DNA of 30,971 bases from Atkinsonella hypoxylon. Taxonomy: Eukaryota > Ascomycota > Sordariomycetes > Hypocreales > Clavicipitaceae. The position numbers and the translations under genes were made by a program. Shown here in pieces: positions 1-9,699 of this stretch (position 1 is the first letter of the stretch; each line of letters begins with the position of its first letter). The stretch lies in assembly GCA_000729835.1 (NCBI GenBank), contig JFHB01000284.1, positions 1 to 30,971 on the forward strand. Reading direction: 5' to 3'. A model generated the notes under the pieces. That model worked only from the letters and a program-made list of their open reading frames with translations, was not told the origin of the DNA and ran no database searches.

Positions 1-945
1 AAAAAAAACTCACTAACAGCTACGTAGATGTTTACCACGGACAACTGGAATGTCATCGTCAAGGACGACTCGTGCTAGTTGGTCACTCAGCTAGATAAAA
101 AATTGCTATGGGCCTGTCATTATACATTGAAGCTCGCTATCACACAGCGTTGGGGCGACGAATCCGACGGGACGCGATGGGAAATCCTTGAATCGTACTT
201 TCAAAACCAATCTTGTGTGCTAAAGAATAAGTAAACCTCGCAGTTTATGTCATGTGAAGGGCTTATGAAAGGAGTTTGACCCTTGAAACGGGATACTCAC
301 CAGGAAGGATGGCTTGTCTTGGCATTTATAAGGTACATGCTCACATTAAGCATGACCAGCACCTCCAGTATACAGATCTTTGGGGTGAAGCACGAAAGTG
401 GCACTTGCCAATTAATTCAAGCGTCATCTGTCTAGGTGCCCCGATATAAATGCTCTGTCAGGGATGCAAGTTACGTCGTCATGATCCAGTCTACCAGTAA
501 CCCTATGACCTGTACCATAAACTTGAACCTATTAGTACCTTGACAACACGAAACCAAGTGAATCATAACTGTGTGTCATATTTACGTGTGTCCGCGGCAA
601 TAGTCTTGTCCTTTGCGGACGCAGCTCGTCAATTGCCGCGTGGTGCCTCAATTCCCCCGGACAACGCAGCCTCTTTGCAAAACCTACCAGGTAGTTAGTT
701 ACTTGACATGTATTCACAGTGTCGTGGGTACAATAACTCGGAACATGTCCGCGTTGATGTAACTGCCAACAAAAGTGCCATGCATTGAACCCTCGGACGC
801 ACGACCAAGTACCAGATACCAGGCACGTACCTACGAAATGGGACTGACCTTTACTCAACCCTAACCCTGGCCGGAAGCCCCCAGAAGCCAGTCTCTCTAC
901 TGAGCTCTCTCTCTCTTTCCAAGCACTACTTTCAATGAAAGAAAG
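1..945. other. Gene-free left flank
   Basis: I see no conserved protein, RNA gene or repeat in this stretch. The open frames on both strands are short and resemble no known domain. Confidence 0.5.
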
Positions 946-2045
946 GACTGCCAGCAACAACTGCTCAACCTCACTGTGCCCTCTCGGGATTTCCCCTCGG
1001 GGGTTCCCATTCGCCCCCCTCCAAGAAGCATCGTCGCAATCTGTTCTCGTAGCACGCGCAGTGTAATCAATGGTCTGCAATGTACAGAATACAGAGCAGA
1101 ATCATCCTCCTCGTTTATCAACGACCCCCGGCTCTCCGGCCTGGAGTGGTCTGCCCCCACGACTGAATGCAACGGCGTCCAACCGGTCTTCTCTCGGACA
1201 TTAACTAGGATCCATTGCAAACTGACTGATTCTGTGACGTGTTGGGGATCCCGCTCCCCATGGGTCGGAGAAGCAAGCTCACGGAATCGGCATGCCCGCC
1301 CGCCGTTACAGAGGGTGTAACTCCCAGAACTTCCCATGCGTTCCTCGGCATTCACGTTGGCAACAGAAACGAGGACTGGCCACTGACGCATGCCCCATCA
1401 GCGGCACCCGTGCCAAAATGGTTGTTGTTGGCCCATGTCCGCTTCGTGCGGCACGACAAAAGTTCCATTTCACTGGAATTTGTCTTAGCCGTCTTCTTGC
1501 CTAATCGGGCAAAACGGTCGGGGCGGTCAATTTAGTCCGACCCTCGGAGCCCGTGACAATGTCGGTGCTGAGGGCCGGATTAAATTGACACCCCCCCTGT
1601 TCAGGTTGATATGCAGACGTCATGCTCTTTCTTCCTTTTCATTACAGGCTGCTGCACCGAGGGAGCATGGCCTGCTTTCGCGTCCAGCGGATGGAGAACC
1701 ATCCCCCGTTGACACCCCGTGGTCAAAGAAGGATTTTAACCGGAGCGAGTTGGCCATCTTTGCGGCGCGAGGCAATGGCGTCTGCGCAACTCAGGCTTTC
1801 TGGATTGTCAGCTCCGTCCCTTGGACTAGCAAGGGAGCAATTTGCAAGGCCATTCACAGCTGATCGCATAAAACGTACAATATTCGTTACAAACAGCTTC
1901 CGTCTCAATCCAGGCATCGTCAGATAATCGATAATGCGGACCGTGACCTGCTTTGCTCCCTCCGCATACTCGAAGACAGAGCGTATGGGCGCCTCCAGGT
2001 GGCCGTGGTTACATGCAGCGTTCAAGGGGGTGAAGCCATGCCATG
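946..2045 (-). pseudogene. Decayed ankyrin-repeat gene (relic)
   Basis: Five ankyrin-like fragments lie in order on the minus strand but in different frames with stops between them. At 1990-2043 the frame reads HGFTPLNAACNHGHLEA, a near-consensus helix 1/helix 2 motif. At 1726-1815 it reads GAD...KDGQLAPVKILL, and a frame change then continues as DHG. At 1299-1361 it reads ANVNAEERMGSSGSYTLCNGG (split here as ANVNAEERMG and SSGSYTLCNGG). At 1146-1205 it reads VNVREKTGWTPLHSVVGADH. At 946-984 it reads RGHSEVEQLLLAV. Known for the family: fungal ankyrin-only proteins are long and turn over fast. Inferred: this was one such gene, now broken by indels and stops. No start codon or intact frame spans more than one repeat. 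A weak further fragment may reach about 2170. A highly intronic functional gene is possible but unlikely, because the linking sequences do not look like introns. Confidence 0.6.
1526..1589. repeat. 64-bp imperfect inverted repeat (hairpin)
   Basis: Arms 1526-1550 and 1565-1589 are inverted copies, GTCAATTTAGTCCGACCCTC against GTCAATTTAATCCGGCCCTC, around a 14-bp loop. Most of the few mismatches are G/A transitions. It sits inside the ankyrin relic. It could be a foldback or MITE remnant or a chance palindrome. Confidence 0.5.
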
Positions 2046-3474
2046 CTCGCTGCCGTCTTGGCAATCCCCCATGGTTGACAATGATTTATATGTTAATCTC
2101 TAATGCCTGCAGCTTTCCGTTACAGCTGCCGAGAAAGCGGACACCTGGCCGTGCTCGCCTGTTTTGCAGAATATTCTATTCCGCATCCGCACTACAAGCC
2201 TCTGCAACTCTGCAACTCTGCAACGTCATTTCTAGCAGTAGGACCCCGTCCGTCATCCTCATCGAGATAGTCATTGTCTGGTCCGTCATCTGTTGCTCGC
2301 TATGCTCATGGTGAAGGAACAGCGTCACAGGTTGCCTGAAAATGGATGCTGGACAGCCAATGGTGCTTGCTTCGACGCTCGAAAAGTAGCGGCAGTTCCA
2401 ATAACCCCCTCATGACGAGCGTCATTAGCTGTCTCCCGGCCCCATTCGTGACATCCATCTACGATGACTGCTATACGCACAGTATCGGGTTCGGCAAATT
2501 ACCGACTTCAACGTCAAGCACATACCATCAGTGCTTGGTAAGATCCAGTTGACCGGGGCCAGTTCTGCAGATAGCGCATCATGCAAGCCTGCCTTGCATC
2601 TGTCCACCTTGTAACTTCGCCCTGTCGTAGGGGATAGAGTCCAGTGCCATCACAATGAATAAAAAACCACTAAACAGCATGTCAATCACAACGCGATTGT
2701 GCAGTCTGTGGAATTTCACAGTTAAAATTACGTCTGTAACGGTTTGGTTGGGAATAAAGCTTGGGCCCTTAGTCCTATCATGCTTAGACCGAATAAAACG
2801 TTTGGTTCACCCTGAACAAACTAACGTGTTGTGGGTTTGTTTTATACCTTGACCTGCCCGCCTAGTGAATATCGCTTACAGCAGACACTGTTCTATGATT
2901 AATGCCGCCGTGTTATAGCGGTATCCAGACTCATCAGGTGCCCTGCAGAACACAGTCATTATCTTTTAGTATTGCCTGTGCATATTTTTGAGATATACTT
3001 ACTTGGGGTTGACGTGCATAGTTCAGCGTTGAATTGCACCTTCAGATAATTATAGTTGAGAAAAGACTCTTGTGTAGCCGTTTAGTTCAAGGCACAGCGA
3101 TATACGTCACACAACCTTTCCCATCATTTTGACCGGAACATGTGCAACTTTGGGAAAAGTCGAGGCGAAGAAACAATCAAATCCATGCCTCATTTTCAAC
3201 TCATGTTTTGCCACTAGAAAGCGCGCGGCCGGTTTGTGGTGAATGATGGCATCGACACCGATCTCAGAAGACGTAATAGAATAGGATAGAAGTTGTGAAA
3301 CTGGTCCATGAGTTGGTCCCTGAATGTGACAATAAATATATAACAAAACGTTGACTTTTCATTTCGTCATCCAAACGCCTCATACCGTGAGCGCCTGTAA
3401 CACTGATTTTCATAATGTCCTCCCCTTAAGCACTGGCCGCCAAAGATTTGGTTTGTCCGCCCTGTTCCATCCTG
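2046..3474. other. Gene-free stretch
   Basis: No recognisable gene. It contains a three-copy 8-bp tandem repeat (TCTGCAAC) at 2201-2224. A minus-strand open frame at 3107-3346 matches nothing I know. The right end is the 3' flank of the bZIP gene. Confidence 0.45.
2201..2224. repeat. 8-bp tandem repeat x3 (TCTGCAAC)
   Basis: Three exact consecutive copies of TCTGCAAC are visible. Confidence 0.8.
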
Positions 3475-4510
3475 TCAGAACATGTCATGACCGAAGTCGT
3501 CGTCGTCGAATGTACCCTCCGCAGCATCTTCTTCTCCGTCCGAGTCGTCCTCGTTCAAGGTAGGCGAGCTCTCAGATATGCCAGTATACTGACTGTTTGC
3601 AGAAGACTGCCATGCCGAATGATTTTCTGAACGTAAAATTAGTATCGATGTACGTTGAGAAAGAGTAACATTGAATCTACTCCTGAAGAAAGAATGAATC
3701 AAACGGACCAAGACTCAGCAAAGACTGCATACTCGTCGGTGTTTGGGAGTTCTCACCACTTAGCCTTCTCACATATTTAGATGCTTCGTTGCTAATCCAT
3801 ACGTCGATGTTGGGATCGTGGCACCCTGCATGGGTTATGAGATGATTTTTCAGGTGAGAAGACTCCTGCAAAAGACTTAAATACTGGGATTGGAGCTCGT
3901 TGTGCATCGCTTCCAGTCCTGATTTCTTCTCTTCCAGTTTCTCAGTCCATGCCTTTTTGCGCTTCCGACATTTTGACGCAGCAACTCTATTCCGTTCCAG
4001 CGATCTCTCGCGGCGAGTGAGTTTCTTAGGCTCCTCGCTCCTGGTAGTCCTCCTTGACTCGCGTTTTGGTTGTCGGCGTGATTTGGTCGGGCTTATCGTC
4101 TTTTCGGTTTCTGCGGGTTGTTTTTGTTTGCCTGCTCTTCGTTTTGGCTGTTCTTGCTTTGCAGCAGGCTGTTGAGTGGATTTCGACTGGCTGTCAGACG
4201 AGAGTGTCGACGGTGGCGTCTTGCTATCCGGCTGTGATGTGGTGGTGCTCAACATGTCTGCTGATGAATCAAAGTTGGGCAATGACGGGAAAGCAGAGTT
4301 CAAGGGGTACAAGTCTATGTCGCTGTCGACAATGGGCCCATGCGATCCTATCGGAGGGTCCAGATACATTGATTTTGCGGTATCATCGGCGAATAGGCAT
4401 TGACCAGGAGAGCTTAGAAAGGAGTTGTGAACTGAGTTCATGAGCAAGGTTTCGCCGGCATCATCTTCTGCACCGGAAATCTGGCCGCCTTGAACATTGG
4501 CAGTCAACAT
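3475..4510 (-). CDS. bZIP transcription factor (ATF/CREB-like)
   Basis: CDS complement(join(3475..3626,3757..4510)), 301 aa. It is a nuclear DNA-binding regulator. A lysine/arginine-rich linker (about residues 118-168) leads into the basic region LERNRVAASKCRKRKK (171-186), which carries the bZIP signature N-x-x-A-A-x-x-C-R (N174, A177, A178, C181, R182). The zipper has leucines at 192, 199, 206, 213 and 220, five exact heptads. The N-terminal 110 residues are acidic and serine/proline-rich, as in an activation domain. The single 130-nt intron (GTGAGA donor; TACTAAT branch site and TTCAG acceptor) joins SE|NHS in phase. The short second exon ends in an acidic tail, GTFDDDDFGHDMF. Read without splicing, the frame stops at 3677. 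The basic region is closest to fungal ATF/CREB types (Atf1, Atf21), but I cannot assign an orthologue. Target genes are unknown. Confidence 0.88.
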
Positions 4511-4970
4511 GATATACGGCTGCGTGTCAGCTCAAGATGCTTTTGTAAAAAAAAACTTGAACCCTTCGGGCACTATTTGTGAATAGTCAGTGATGAAAAA
4601 GAGAAACTAGATCATCTATCTGGAGGGGGGCAATAAACAGACCGTCAGTCCAGAATTCATAAGCGGCCCAAATGGACGACCAGATATATTTAAGGAAGCA
4701 TGGGAAGTCGTGACTCGGGCGTTGGCTCCTGTCCTAATGAGTAAAGACAAAGAGGTTGATTCAAGGATATGCCTTTTGCCTTGGATATGTACGGCAATAA
4801 TTACCAGACGTGACAGGTCCTCGGTAACGCCAGGCGTAATAAGAAATCAAGTCGACAGCCTGGGAAACTCTGTTCTAAACGCAGCGGGATCAGCACGCCA
4901 TGCGTGTTCATGGCCGTTTGTGGTTTGTTGAGGACACTGAGGAAGGAACGGGGGCCGGGTGAGTGAGTGA

Positions 4971-5008
4971 GTGGGAGCAAGTGGGAGCAAGTGGGAGCAA
5001 GTGGGAGC
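4971..5008. repeat. 10-bp tandem repeat x3.8 (GTGGGAGCAA)
   Basis: GTGGGAGCAA occurs three full times plus a partial copy, preceded by GAGTGAGTGA at 4961-4970. Confidence 0.85.
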
Positions 5009-5205
5009 GCTGTCATTTTTAGTGGCTGTCCGAATGTGATGATTTCGAAACACTGTGCGACTTTGCATCACGGGCCTGGGGAGGGGGGAGGGGGGTGATA
5101 TGCCCTCAACAAGCCCTCCAGTCCAGCCAGACATTCAAGCGGATGTGTCCAGGAGGACTCCAGCTTGTCCAGCCAAGCCAAACCTTGAAGCCAACCCCCT
5201 CCAGC

Positions 5206-5240
5206 TGCACTTGCACTTGCACTTGCACTTGCACTTGCAC
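5206..5240. repeat. Hexanucleotide microsatellite (TTGCAC)n
   Basis: Five exact TTGCAC units plus a leading partial unit. A plus-strand frame reads Leu-His repeats, but nothing else supports coding. Confidence 0.85.
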
Positions 5241-6116
5241 TGTACGCACAATGTATGTACGGTGTGTACGCTCCCTGCCAGCCTGGTAACTAATGAGGCA
5301 GGTACCTACCCATTCGTGTCATTAAGGTCTGGCTGGTGTGCATACATGTACGGAGAGTATGCTGTAGAGTTGGTTCGGTTTGAATCTGCCATTTGCCAAA
5401 TGTTCCTTTACATTCATGGACATAATAACTAGACATGGCTTTTGTTTGTGGTGCCCCCTCTCAACTCGATTGGCTTGGAAGCGTTTCCGTTCTTCCCCAT
5501 CCCAATGTTGCCACCAGCCCATCTAGCCATCGGCTGAGAGAGTTGGCAGGAAGCTTGCTTTAGTTAGAAATATGCCAGGTGCTGGCTGATCCTTGTTTCT
5601 CTGTCACCTCACCTAAAACCATACATAACAACATAACTATATGCTTAGTAGCCCTAATACTGCTCAGCAGCCACCCGAGTGTGATGGTTCTCCGCGGCCG
5701 TAAACCGCCCTGGTTCATCGATTGTTTGCAATCCATGGCGGAGCAAACCGCTTCTCCGTCAGGACCTTTTGCTCCGGGTCATAGACGCTGCAAGGCTGGG
5801 CGATGCTTGGGAAACAAAGCTCAGCGCGGAGTGAAGAGTACAGTACGTTGGAGCGGAACCGTCGACGGTCTCGGCTTGCAATTCAGAACAAGAATAAGAA
5901 CAAGCTCCGGTCAAGGTGGCCCAGTGCTCCGTATGTGCCACAGTATGCGCACCTGTAGAATCATAATCTGAGGGCCTCAAATTCCTAGAGTAGTGGGAGA
6001 ACGGTGTTGCGCCAAAAGCTGTTCCGGAGCTTTTCGTCCGGGTCGTACAAGGGAAGTCCCTCGAAGGGACTGGACCGTTTCAAGCAGGACAATCACAATT
6101 CCCAGTCGACTCGCAG

Positions 6117-6122
6117 ACGCGT
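6117..6122. promoter_or_regulatory. Possible MCB element (ACGCGT) upstream of RFA3
   Basis: ACGCGT is the MluI cell-cycle box bound by MBF in yeasts, which drives G1/S expression of replication genes including RPA subunits. One copy lies about 300 bp before the RFA3 start. A single hexamer this close could be chance. Confidence 0.25.
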
Positions 6123-6420
6123 TGACACGTTTAGGTGTCTTCGCCAGTAACACCTAAGGGAGCTTGTACAGTAACAACATACGTTAGGTACTCCGCAGTG
6201 CTTGGCACCGTTTAAATGGATCAGTCACGTGCGAGCGCGATTACCCCGCGCGTCAGAGGTCGCGTTCCCAGGAACCATCACGTCACCCTGTAATCGTCTG
6301 TAACTAATCGTCAATCTGTTCGGGAAAAAGACGCACCTTCCCTTGACCAGATTTTCCACGGATTCCCAATCTCAGATCACTTTTTCTTTCAGGATCTTTA
6401 TAGGAGAAACGTCGTCAAAA

Positions 6421-6917
6421 ATGTCTGAACAGCTTTCAGCACCTCGCATCACCGCTCAGTATCTCGAGAACTTCCAGGGCCGACACGTCACTGTCGTCGG
6501 CAAGGTAACTCAGCTCAGAGGCGACCAGGCTACCATTGATGCTGATGGAATTATAACACTAGTTTTGAACCGGGTAAATAACCCTTTTACTGATCAAAAG
6601 GCTGAAACTTGTCTGATCAACGTGGTCGTGTCGCAATATCGCAATATCGCAACGGCACAGCTGACATGCTCCAGGATGCTCACTTGACGAATGGGAATGC
6701 AGTTCAGATTATTGGCAAAGTAGGCCCTGATCTTTCAATCAAAGTTCTCAGCTCAAAAGACCTTGGCCCGGATGTCGGTAGGTGCAAATTGTTTTTTGAG
6801 GCTATCTGACCTAATATATGAGCATATCCCTCTGACGTGCGGCCAGACTACGAACTTTGCAGCGCCGTCGTGGAGGCTACGCATAGACACAAAGATATCT
6901 TCGTGTCTGACGGTTGA
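6421..6917 (+). CDS. RFA3: Replication protein A small subunit (RPA3/Rfa3)
   Basis: CDS join(6421..6573,6675..6777,6847..6917), 108 aa. It is the smallest subunit of the heterotrimeric single-stranded-DNA-binding complex RPA, which acts in the nucleus in replication, repair and recombination. The protein is one OB fold: strand-rich segments around GRHVTVVGKVTQLRGDQATI (residues about 20-39), then DAHLTNGNAVQIIGKVGPDL and IKVLSSKDLG, and a C-terminal helix with EATHRHKDIF that packs in the trimer core. Length fits fungal Rfa3 (about 105-120 aa). Intron 1 (101 nt) joins LNR|DAHLTNG at a CTCCAG acceptor; an earlier CACAG would break the frame. Intron 2 (69 nt) joins DV|DYEL. The start is the first ATG after a pyrimidine-rich leader. 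It diverges from the bZIP gene and converges with the carboxypeptidase gene. Confidence 0.88.
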
Positions 6918-7347
6918 AGATGACTAATAGGGCAATAATGAATCTTGGTGCGATGCCCATACTGTGCTTTTGGGGTAGCGGTTTGGAAGGGTGGCACAGA
7001 GGAGTCACGGATGACTGCATTGTTGAATTATGTCCTATGGAACAACTTGCTCAGTTATCTTCTCCAATGGCCATACTGTCGGTCGTGACGATTGTTCTCA
7101 CATATCAATTCGAGCCTTTCACTGAGATTTTCCTTTGATCGCCTTTCTTCAATGATGCTTCTGGCCTTATACTGACAGCAATTCGTCTTCAGCTATTGCT
7201 CCGATCGAGACCTTGTGTGTACGATATGGCCAATGACTTCATGTACAACTTCTTCTACCAAGTCTTTCCAAACGTCTCGCTACCCTGATTTACACCGCAG
7301 CGTCGCAGCCATAATAGCACCAACCGCCGCCATCACCCCGCCATGTC
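6918..7347. other. Convergent intergenic region (RFA3 / carboxypeptidase)
   Basis: 430 bp between two gene ends, presumably the 3' UTRs of both genes. A 74-codon plus frame (6914-7138) has no homology. I see nothing else here. Confidence 0.5.
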
Positions 7348-8889
7348 TCACTTCATGTTCTGGAAGAGGTACATGGCACTAGCAAAGGTTTCCTCGCCGG
7401 AAGGAATGATCTGGTCCGGTGGCAGAACAAAGCCATATTGACCAATATCGCGCAACTCGACGGTGAATACGTTATCTGCCTTCAGGATATCGTTTACCCA
7501 ATCGACGGAGTTACCGGCGGTCTGGTAGATGGTGCTACAAATTGGACCGTACACGAAATTGGTGCCGTGAACATTTTGGATGGCGTTGACTGCACCTCGA
7601 GCGAGTGACTGGAGTGTGTTGTCATTTGATGGTCGAGCGCTGCAGGAATAACCGTAGGCTGCTATCGGTCAGCAAGTTTTATTGTCTTATGGTCGTGTTG
7701 GGAATTCACTACTTACCGGTCATAAACAGCTGAGAGTAGGAGTGCCAGTCGATGTATAGCTTCACACCTTGCTGGTTCTTGATTTGTTGTAGGAAAGTGG
7801 ACAAGGACTTGAACTCAGTCGAACTTCCAGCAGATGATCCACGGTAAGTCTCGGCGCAAGGATTGGTAGAGGAGCCGTCGCCGCTCCATTGGTAGGGCCA
7901 GTTGCGATTGATGTCAGTACCTACGCAACTGGATTCTTGGTTGATGCCACGGTTCTTGCGCCACATGCGGTCAGAAGTCTGACTGTATTTGAAGCCTGTA
8001 CAGATACTTGTTAGTGGCCGTTACCCCTGATTCAAAAAGGCAGACATTTCAAAGTGCTATGTTGGTAATACTGACCATCAACGTTGACAATAGGCAGCAT
8101 GTAGAAGTCGTACTTGTCGACGACAGCCTTGATGGCATTGTCGGTGCTGTACTTGGTAATGAGCTCATTGGCCATGTACTCAACGGTCTAGACAAAAGCG
8201 TCAGTCGGCCGGGCTGCTTGCAGACTAGGGCCAACATGAGGGTTGGACGTATCGAGCATACCATAGCGACGATCCATTCACGAGCGTGAACGGTGCCGTG
8301 GAAAACAACTGCCGGTTTTTTACCAGCACCACCATTGCCAAAGATGTGCAGGCCAGTGATGGGGCAACCCGCTCCAGAGTTTCCTGAAGTGATGACCTTG
8401 ACATTGCTGGCATACTTGCGGGCCATATTCTGCATCCACATCAAGTGGTCAGCGTAAGGGTGGTAGGAGTTGAACCATGTTGAGTTGGCGGGACTCTCTG
8501 CATCGCATCGACATGTTAACCGGGATGACGAAAACCACAGTACACTTCATGCATGATAGGCAATGCTTACGTGCGTATATCTGGACAAATGCTTCTTTTG
8601 AAATAGAATCAGCCAAGTTCTCGTGCATGATTTCAAACTTCTGGCCCTCCATAGCCTTCTCAAAAGCACCCAAGTGCTCAGGGGCGACCTGGATGTCGGC
8701 AAATGCACCCTTCTTGGAAGGTGGCTGCCAGACTTCAAGGTTCAACTGGTCGACGAGCCTTTGAATATAAGCTCCATCGTCGAGAACAGGGACGCGGAAA
8801 ACCTTGTGCCCGTCGTAAGACACGGGAGCCTGGGCAGCCACAACAGCGGCGGAAGCCAAACCAGATGAAACGATAGCGACACCTTTCAT
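7348..8889 (-). CDS. Secreted zinc metallocarboxypeptidase, M14A (carboxypeptidase A-like)
   Basis: CDS complement(join(7348..7658,7717..7995,8076..8187,8262..8497,8571..8889)), 418 aa. It is a secreted exopeptidase that removes C-terminal residues. Residues 1-20 form a signal peptide (MKGVAIVSSGLASAAVVAAQ). A propeptide follows to about 105, then the peptidase domain. Zinc ligands are H177 and E180 (FHGTVHAREW) and H306 (DWHSYSQ). N252/R253 (INRNW) bind the substrate carboxylate, Y359 (TIYQTAGNS) matches CPA Tyr248, and E383 (VELRDIGQYGF) is the general base. The specificity position equivalent to CPA Ile255 is Val (NSVDW), which predicts A-type preference for hydrophobic or aromatic C-termini. 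Four short introns. The last acceptor is ambiguous (TAG or CAG three bases later); I chose the one giving gap-free FMTAYGYSC. Secreted CPAs of this type occur in insect-pathogenic and saprotrophic fungi. Confidence 0.92.
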
Positions 8890-9699
8890 TGCTGCGCCAG
8901 GACTGTCTGAATGCTAACAAAAGAGAGGAGGAAGGGATGCTCTATTGATGGATATCGACTAACACCAACTCCTTATTTCAGAGACGGGGTCAAGGCCTCA
9001 TTTCTTATAGCACGACGTGTTGGACATTGGTGACGCCGGATCCATGCACAAGGGTCGCACATGCCGCAAAGCCCCGAGACACGATGTTTGTCAAGCAGGC
9101 AGATTGCTTGCATGGAGGAAGCATCCCGTACGAGGCGGGTAAAGCCAGTCCAGGCCATGGCAGGTCGTCCCAGGCAGGACTTGCCGGCCTTGAGCGGACG
9201 ACACGGAACAGCCCAAGATGGGCAAGTCGTCGTTGCAAGCCAAGAACAACAAACAATGTCTAGAGGTGCGGGAAGGCAAGCAGGTGAGGTGCCACGGGTG
9301 TTGGTTTTAGCTGTATGGCCTTTGTTCCGCTGCTCTTGCCTACGAATACTATTTCGGCCTCCTAGGCCTAGAATCCGATGTGCTGGGCTCTCGGGCGTAG
9401 TGTGCTACAAAGAGAATAAGTGATAGTGAACCATGGCAAGGGGATCTGTCTGTATTCTGTTGATAGGTCCCTAGTTAGCTAAATAACTAACTACCGAACG
9501 AGGAATTCTCATCAAGCCCTTTACACCAAGGAGTAGCAATCCTAGCCCTGGTGGTACGGTGGCGTGCGGTCCGACTATAATCCGAGCTCCATCAGTTCCG
9601 GCCTGCAGCGCAGGGCAACACCATCATCGCCCACTCTCCAACCTTGCTTGGTACAAGCACTAACTATCACAACACACGAATCAAGAGCCAACCGACCAC
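8890..9699. other. Intergenic region (carboxypeptidase promoter / lipase 3' end)
   Basis: 810 bp with no gene that I can support. It contains the upstream region of the carboxypeptidase gene and the 3' flank of the lipase gene. A short inverted repeat, TAGTTAGCTAAATAACTAACTA, is near 9472-9493. Confidence 0.45.

Larger units (their letters stand above)
4511..6420. other. Divergent intergenic region between bZIP gene and RFA3
   Basis: 1.9 kb without a recognisable gene, serving as the upstream region for both flanking genes. It holds two short tandem arrays (4971-5008 and 5206-5240), a GGTACCTA motif near 5300, an ACGCGT site at 6117-6122 and a CACGTG at 6226-6231. The several 60-130 codon open frames lack homology and appear random. 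Confidence 0.6.

Noticed and set aside
3107..3346. 79-codon minus-strand frame downstream of the bZIP gene
   Set aside because: It has no recognisable domain and lies in presumed 3' flank; not enough support for a gene.
5055..5432. Plus-strand frame with Leu-His repeats
   Set aside because: The repeat is the (TTGCAC)n microsatellite, and the rest of the frame has no homology.
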